Positions 59,576 to 64,000 of a stretch of 64,000 nt of DNA are shown in pieces (position 1 is the first letter of the stretch; every line of letters begins with the position of its first letter). The notes beneath the pieces were generated by a model. That model saw only the letters and a list, made by a program, of their open reading frames with translations, was not told where the DNA came from and searched no databases. This DNA is from Paraburkholderia terricola (GTDB taxonomy: Bacteria; Pseudomonadota; Gammaproteobacteria; Burkholderiales; Burkholderiaceae): the NCBI RefSeq assembly GCF_900142195.1, contig NZ_FRAB01000029.1:23891-87890 (forward strand). Reading direction: 5' to 3'. Both the position numbers and the translations under genes were made by a program.

Positions 59576-60421
59576 TTAATGACCGCGCCCGAGGACGAAG
59601 CCCGGTTTGTGATATTCGACGTGCCCGAGATCCATCAATTTCCAACGGCCGCCCCATGTCAGACCGACCTGTTCGGCCGTCTGTCCGTATAACTGATAGC
59701 CGCGCATGGCCCAGGGATCTTTTTCTGAAATGACGAGCTTGCCTTCGCGCAAAAACGCGTTGTCCGCGGCAAGGCCGTATTGGTGATAGCTCTGGAATGC
59801 TGCGGCATTGGTGACGTTGCCCCCCATTTGCGCGAGCCGGTTTTGCCGCTCCGGACTGCGATAACCTTCCAGCAAAGCCATTTCGTACCCGTACTGCTCG
59901 TGCATGATTTTGTAAACGAGCAATAAACGCGTTCTGAAATCGGCATCGAGCAAATTCCAGTCGCGGCTCGCGTCTTTTAGCGCGGGCCGAATCTGCTCGA
60001 CTTCCCGCGTTGCGAATACCTCGGGAGGCAGCGGCGGCGGGGGCACGAGCTGTTCGCCGTTCAATAACGCAGCAATTTTCTCGTCCGGAACCCGTGCGGT
60101 GTCATCGAATTGGAATAATTGCCGGCCGCGTAATGCCAATGCCACCAATGGCGGCGTCGCAAGAATACCCGCGGTGGTAAAAATCAGCAAGCGCCGCTTT
60201 GCCAGTAAGTTTTGCATATCGACTACGGTCGATTGCGAAATTTTTGCCGAGCGTACTAATTGACCACGAGCGCGCGATGCGCGACGCGATGCCCCGCGCA
60301 TAACGCGGGCATGAATAGCGAGTGCCGCGCCTAATAAATAGGCACGCACCGGCGGCAATAGCAGCATTGCGGCGATTACGACGGCAACGGCGAAATAGGC
60401 GAGAAGTACTACGGCAATCAA
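59576..60421 (-). CDS. tagX: T6SS-associated M15-type peptidoglycan endopeptidase TagX
   Basis: A membrane-anchored zinc peptidase of the VanY/M15 fold. Two hydrophobic segments lie near the N-terminus and again at about 110-130. The catalytic motif SYHQYGLAAD (211-220, His213, Asp220) and LGHVEYH (His267, Glu269, His271) are complete. TagX in Acinetobacter cuts peptidoglycan cross-links so that the secretion machine can cross the wall. I place the start at the TTG of 60421, with CGGGG 8 nt upstream. An ATG at 60535 adds 38 residues made of rare, AT-rich codons and leaves only 11 bp for the divergent gene's promoter. Confidence 0.85.
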   Translation of the reverse strand: MIAVVLLAYFAVAVVIAAMLLLPPVRAYLLGAALAIHARVMRGASRRASRARGQLVRSAKISQSTVVDMQNLLAKRRLLIFTTAGILATPPLVALALRGRQLFQFDDTARVPDEKIAALLNGEQLVPPPPLPPEVFATREVEQIRPALKDASRDWNLLDADFRTRLLLVYKIMHEQYGYEMALLEGYRSPERQNRLAQMGGNVTNAAAFQSYHQYGLAADNAFLREGKLVISEKDPWAMRGYQLYGQTAEQVGLTWGGRWKLMDLGHVEYHKPGFVLGRGH

Positions 60422-60546
60422 AGGCGACCCCGGAAATTGGAAACAATTGTATTTTGTAATGCTTGCTCTTAGAATCAGGCCTGCTCGAAGACGAGTCGGA
60501 ACGGTATTATCACGGCGAAATAATCCAGGATTCAATGAGACAGTGA

Positions 60547-61485
60547 ATGAGTGCGCCGGAAAGTTCGAATTCCAAAGCCCCGCCCAGCCTGTTATCCGAT
60601 AAGGCTAAAGGCGCCGATGGCAATGGTTCGCGAATTCTCGCGAACCTCGAAGGCCGCGTCGCGCCGCCTACGGATAATCCACGCCGGTCGAAAACGCCGC
60701 TCGTGCTGGTTGCCTTGCTGGTGATCGCGGCCGGCGGCTGGGCCGCGTGGCATCTGCAGCAGCGCACGCAAAGCGCGTCGTTGGCTTCGGCCACGCCGGC
60801 CAACGTCGAGAAAGCGGCCGCCGCCGCGAGCGGTGCGCCGCCAGCCGTCGCGAAGGTCGAGGCGCCGGCTGCGGCGTCGTCGCAAGCGGCGACGATCGTG
60901 GCCGACGATAGCGACAGCAAAGCCGCGGCGGCGTCCGCCGCAACGCCCGCTAGCAGCGACGAAAACCGCTTGTCCCGCGCGCTCGCCGAGGGTGCGGAAC
61001 CGAGCAGCGCGTCGGCATTGGTTGCATCGGCATCGGCGGCCCCCGCCGCCAGCGTGCCGGCGGCGAAGCACGGCAAGAACGCCACGGCTGTCGCCGGCAA
61101 CGCGAAGCACGAGACGGCGGCCCACGGCAAGAAGGAAAGTGCGGCGGCGAGTGCGGGCAATCATCGCGAGAGCACATCGGGCACGGTCGCGCAGTCGAAG
61201 AAATCACGCAGCGGTAGCGCTTCGAAAGACGATTCGGATGCGGATCTGTTGGCGGCGCTCGTTGCGCGGACCAAACCGGCGGACGCGAAGGCGGCCGGCG
61301 GCAACACGGCCACCAAGGTCAGCGCATCGGCTGCGCCCGGCAACGCGAAGCTCGCCGAGCGCGTGAAAGAGTGCGGGCAGCGTGGCTTTTTCGAAGACCA
61401 GTTGTGCCGCTGGCGCGTCTGCGATGGTCATTGGGGTAAAGACCCCGCGTGCCCCGGCTCGTCGGCACAGGCTCGTCAGCCTTGA
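60547..61485 (+). CDS. membrane-anchored protein with C-terminal Cys motif, function unknown
   Basis: A 312-residue protein. About 50 polar residues precede one transmembrane helix (50-70, TPLVLVALLVIAAGGWAAW). About 200 residues of Ala/Ser/Lys-rich low-complexity linker follow. A compact C-terminal motif (about 272-306) has VKECGQRGFFEDQLCRW and RVCDGHWGKDPACP, with four Cys and conserved aromatic residues. The tail would lie in the periplasm. It is divergent from tagX at the edge of the T6SS locus, which makes a T6SS role possible but unproven. Confidence 0.7.
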   Translation: MSAPESSNSKAPPSLLSDKAKGADGNGSRILANLEGRVAPPTDNPRRSKTPLVLVALLVIAAGGWAAWHLQQRTQSASLASATPANVEKAAAAASGAPPAVAKVEAPAAASSQAATIVADDSDSKAAAASAATPASSDENRLSRALAEGAEPSSASALVASASAAPAASVPAAKHGKNATAVAGNAKHETAAHGKKESAAASAGNHRESTSGTVAQSKKSRSGSASKDDSDADLLAALVARTKPADAKAAGGNTATKVSASAAPGNAKLAERVKECGQRGFFEDQLCRWRVCDGHWGKDPACPGSSAQARQP

Positions 61486-61666
61486 TTTCAGATCGCCTTC
61501 ACGGCGAGGCAGCGCGTCGAGCAAAACGATGACGCCTGCCGTCTTATCGCCACGCTGATTCCACGAATCACGCCGCGAACATGATGATTCTGCTTCGCTA
61601 GTTTTGCGCCTATGATGGCCTCCTCATTCCGGCAGCGCAGCACAGCGCTAAAACAAGGAGGCATCA

Positions 61667-62812
61667 GTGAAGCGACTTCTCCTGGCATCGACGTGGCTGG
61701 CAACCGTGGCGACCGTCTTGTCCATCTCGGCATGTGGCGGCGGTCATCTCAACCTGCCCGCCGACCCTCCCAAGGTCATTATCGACAGCGACTACAACAC
61801 ACTGAGCGACGACGGTCAGCTCGGCGTGATGGCTGCGCAATTGCAGGCGCAAGGTTCGCTGAAAGTACTCGGCATTACGGTCGTCTCCGGTAATCAATGG
61901 TTGAAGCAAGGTGTGGCGGATGCGTTGAAATCCGTCGAGCGCCTCGGCGTTGAAAATCAGATCGGCGTGTACGCCGGCGCCAACCGCGCTTTGTCGCATG
62001 ACTTCACGACCATTCAGGCTGAACTGGCGCAATTCCCCGGCGGCGACGGTTATCTCGGCGCATGGGGCACACCCGAGCCGCAATCGGATAGCGACCTCGT
62101 CGCGCCGCCGGACGGCTTCGCCACGCATACGAAAGTGCAGGGCAAAAGCGCGGTGGATTTTATCGTCGATTCGGTCAAGCAGTATCCCGGTCAGGTGACG
62201 ATCCTGGCGATCGGGCCGCTGACCAATATCGCGCTCGCCACGCGCCAGCATCCGGAGATCGTTCCGCTGATCAAGCAGATCGTCTACATGGGCGGGGCGA
62301 TCGACGTGCCGGGCAACACCACGCCGACAGCGGAATTCAACTGGTGGTTCGATCCCGAAGCGGCGAAAACCGTGTTGCGTTTGCCGATCAAACAGGTGGT
62401 GATTCCGCTCGACGTGACGGATACCGTCAAGATGGACAAGGCGCTTTACGATCGTGTCGCGCACGATCCCATGAAGCAGACCATCATCACGCAGCTGTTC
62501 AAAACGTTGAACGGTTACGGCTTCGACGGCAAGAACGGTTTCGAGACCAACCCGAATTACACGACGAACATCTGGGACACGCTGACGCTCGCGTATCTGA
62601 TGCGCCCGTCGTTCGCGACGCAGACAGTGGAGGAGTGGGTGGACGTGGACACGAGTTTCGGCGCCAATGACGGCAAGTCCACGGGTTATACGAGTTCGCC
62701 GCCGGCGGGTTTGCAAAAGATGACGATCGTCAAACGCTTCGACAATCCGGACTTTTTCAACTTCTACGTCGATCTGCTAACGCGGCCGGTGCCGGTCACA
62801 CTACGGAACTGA
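61667..62812 (+). CDS. nucleoside hydrolase-like lipoprotein
   Basis: A 381-residue protein of the inosine-uridine nucleoside hydrolase fold (PF01156). The lipobox ISAC puts lipidation at Cys23, so it acts outside the cytoplasm. The calcium-binding aspartate start is DSDYNTLSDDG (Asp40, Asp42, Asp48, Asp49), two residues longer between acidic groups than the usual DTDPGxDDA. TILAIGPLTNIALA, YMGGAIDVPGN and FNWWFDPEAA are conserved. The GTG start at 61667 has a strong AAGGAGG 5 nt upstream. It may release free base from external nucleosides. It converges on a LysR gene. Confidence 0.85.
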   Translation: MKRLLLASTWLATVATVLSISACGGGHLNLPADPPKVIIDSDYNTLSDDGQLGVMAAQLQAQGSLKVLGITVVSGNQWLKQGVADALKSVERLGVENQIGVYAGANRALSHDFTTIQAELAQFPGGDGYLGAWGTPEPQSDSDLVAPPDGFATHTKVQGKSAVDFIVDSVKQYPGQVTILAIGPLTNIALATRQHPEIVPLIKQIVYMGGAIDVPGNTTPTAEFNWWFDPEAAKTVLRLPIKQVVIPLDVTDTVKMDKALYDRVAHDPMKQTIITQLFKTLNGYGFDGKNGFETNPNYTTNIWDTLTLAYLMRPSFATQTVEEWVDVDTSFGANDGKSTGYTSSPPAGLQKMTIVKRFDNPDFFNFYVDLLTRPVPVTLRN

Positions 62813-62855
62813 CGCACCTGTCGCGGCGTTGCGAGCGGTCTGCATCGAAACCGCC

Positions 62856-63812
62856 TCAGGCGGGATGCAGGCCGCGCAACAACTGACGCACGCGCGAGAG
62901 ATCCTGATCGACGTGCTCCGTTTTCTCGAACAACTCCGCGAGCCAGTCGACGAACGCGCGCACGCGCGGCGACACGCGGCGGTTCTTCACGAACGCGACC
63001 GAGACCGGCATCGGCACGGGTTTCCATTGCGGCAGTACTTCGCGCAGCAGTCCCGAATCGAGGTACGGTTGCGCGGCGATCCGCGCCGGCTGAATCAGAC
63101 CGAGACCTTGCAGTCCGCAGGTGAGATAGGCCTGTTCGTCGCTGACCTTGACGAAGCCGCTCACCTTGACCGTTTGCGCCTCGCCGTTCACCTCGAAGTC
63201 GAAGTCCACTTCGCGACCGTTATGCGGCGACATGCAATTGACCGCGAGATGTCCGCGCAGATCGTCCAGATCGGTGGGCGTGCCATGGCGCTCCAGATAG
63301 GCCGGGCTCGCGCAGGTCACGTGTTCGAGCGTCCCCAACTGCCGCGCGACCAGATTCGAATCGGGCAATTCGCCTAGCTGGATGCTGCAGTCGATTGCGT
63401 CCGAGATCAGGTCGACTGTGCGGGGGCTGATGCCGATGGCGAGATCGAGATTCGGGTAACGCGTGTGGAAGTCGTCGAGTGCCGGCAGCACGATGGCGTT
63501 CGCGACCGCGTTGGGCATTTCGATGCGCAGACGGCCTGTGAGGTTGTCGGTTGCGTGGCGGATGCTCGCTTCCATGTCGTCGATGTCGGCGAGGATTTGC
63601 GCGCAGCGCTCGTAGTAGGCCGCGCCTTCTGGGGTGACGCTCAGACGCCGCGTCGTGCGGGCGAGGAGCGCCGTGCCGAGCAGGGCTTCAAGATTCTGGA
63701 CGATCGTGGTCGCCGTCGCGCGCGGGATGTTTAATGACTCCGCTGCGCGGGTGAAGCTGTTGGTGTCCACGATTCGGATGAATGTGCGCATGGCGGTTAT
63801 TCTGTCGATCAT
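62856..63812 (-). CDS. LysR-family transcriptional regulator
   Basis: A 318-residue LysR regulator of the CrgA-like class. The winged helix-turn-helix covers about 1-60 (AMRTFIRIVDTNSFTRAAESLNIPRATATTIVQNLE region), and the effector domain follows from about 90 (GRLRIEMPN, CSIQLGELPDSNLVARQLG). The divergent target lies beyond the right edge or is absent. AGGAG upstream supports the ATG at 63812. Confidence 0.92.
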   Translation of the reverse strand: MIDRITAMRTFIRIVDTNSFTRAAESLNIPRATATTIVQNLEALLGTALLARTTRRLSVTPEGAAYYERCAQILADIDDMEASIRHATDNLTGRLRIEMPNAVANAIVLPALDDFHTRYPNLDLAIGISPRTVDLISDAIDCSIQLGELPDSNLVARQLGTLEHVTCASPAYLERHGTPTDLDDLRGHLAVNCMSPHNGREVDFDFEVNGEAQTVKVSGFVKVSDEQAYLTCGLQGLGLIQPARIAAQPYLDSGLLREVLPQWKPVPMPVSVAFVKNRRVSPRVRAFVDWLAELFEKTEHVDQDLSRVRQLLRGLHPA

Positions 63813-63940
63813 GGTGGGCTCCTGGGGTTAGGTGTTCGGTTTTTTTTTGCCTGTGCGGCGCTATTCGTTGGTTGCCTTGGGTTTTGGCCTTTCCTTGTGG
63901 TCTTAGTGGTCTATTGGCGTTGCCCCTGTGCGGGGCGGCA

Positions 63941-63975
63941 CCTACTTTTCTTTGCCGGCCGCAAAGAAAAGTAGG
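63941..63975. repeat. palindromic intergenic element at the right edge
   Basis: Perfect 15-bp arms CCTACTTTTCTTTGC and GCAAAGAAAAGTAGG flank the loop CGGCC. It is preceded by a GC-rich stretch (TGCCCCTGTGCGGGGC) and followed by GCAAAAGAAAGCGG. I recall this motif as common between genes in Paraburkholderia; only one copy is in this window. Confidence 0.75.
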
Positions 63976-64000
63976 CAAAAGAAAGCGGCTCACACCGCTA

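Overview
The window is a high-GC, densely coded chromosomal segment typical of the Burkholderiaceae, most likely Paraburkholderia or a close relative. The grounds are the GC-biased codon use, an oxidative uronate/aldarate gene set, a Burkholderia-type trimeric porin, a BetR-type regulator, a type VI secretion (T6SS) locus ordered like those of Burkholderia, and at the right edge a palindromic intergenic element of a kind I associate with Paraburkholderia genomes. I see no rRNA, tRNA, CRISPR array, prophage or insertion sequence.

Layout. (1) 1-10.8 kb: uronate/aldarate catabolism. A leftward kdgD-MFS unit and a rightward garD-udh-lactonase unit share one control region. A TRAP transporter (dctPQM) and a porin follow. 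Together they can import hexuronates or aldarates and convert galacturonate or glucuronate via the lactone and galactarate to 2,5-dioxopentanoate. Related 18-bp sites near both promoter regions suggest one regulator that is not in the window. (2) 11-25 kb: mixed metabolic and transport genes: a tautomerase with a class II aldolase, a glycolipid-binding-like protein, a decayed alpha/beta hydrolase, an orphan SsuA-like binding protein, a GNAT enzyme, an EamA exporter divergent from a MocR regulator, an orphan TAXI binding protein with a zinc-ribbon membrane protein, a DHA2 drug exporter with its TetR regulator, a stand-alone receiver protein, Zur and a glutathione transferase. (3) 25-39 kb: a NERD-helicase fusion; a signalling group (periplasmic molybdopterin-fold protein, hybrid histidine kinase, BetR-receiver protein); a hipBA toxin-antitoxin module behind a very long palindrome; a flavin oxidoreductase coupled to a C39-like protein; a Cys-rich periplasmic protein; a potassium channel; an ornithine cyclodeaminase homologue; and zwf. 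(4) 39-61.5 kb: a T6SS locus in three blocks: leftward tssJ-tssK-tssL; rightward TPR lipoprotein-tssB-tssC-hcp-tssE-tssF-tssG-clpV-tssA; leftward tagX-tssM-tagF-OmpA/BON protein. A rightward membrane-anchored protein of unknown function sits at the edge. No vgrG, PAAR or recognisable effector lies inside. (5) 61.6-64 kb: a nucleoside-hydrolase lipoprotein, a LysR regulator and the repeat element.

The least explained pieces are the BetR/hybrid-kinase/molybdopterin-fold group, the FAD oxidase-C39 pair, the TAXI/zinc-ribbon pair, the T6SS-flanking Cys-motif protein, and several short repeats and hairpins placed at operon control points. Function calls rest on reading motifs by eye; no database search was run.
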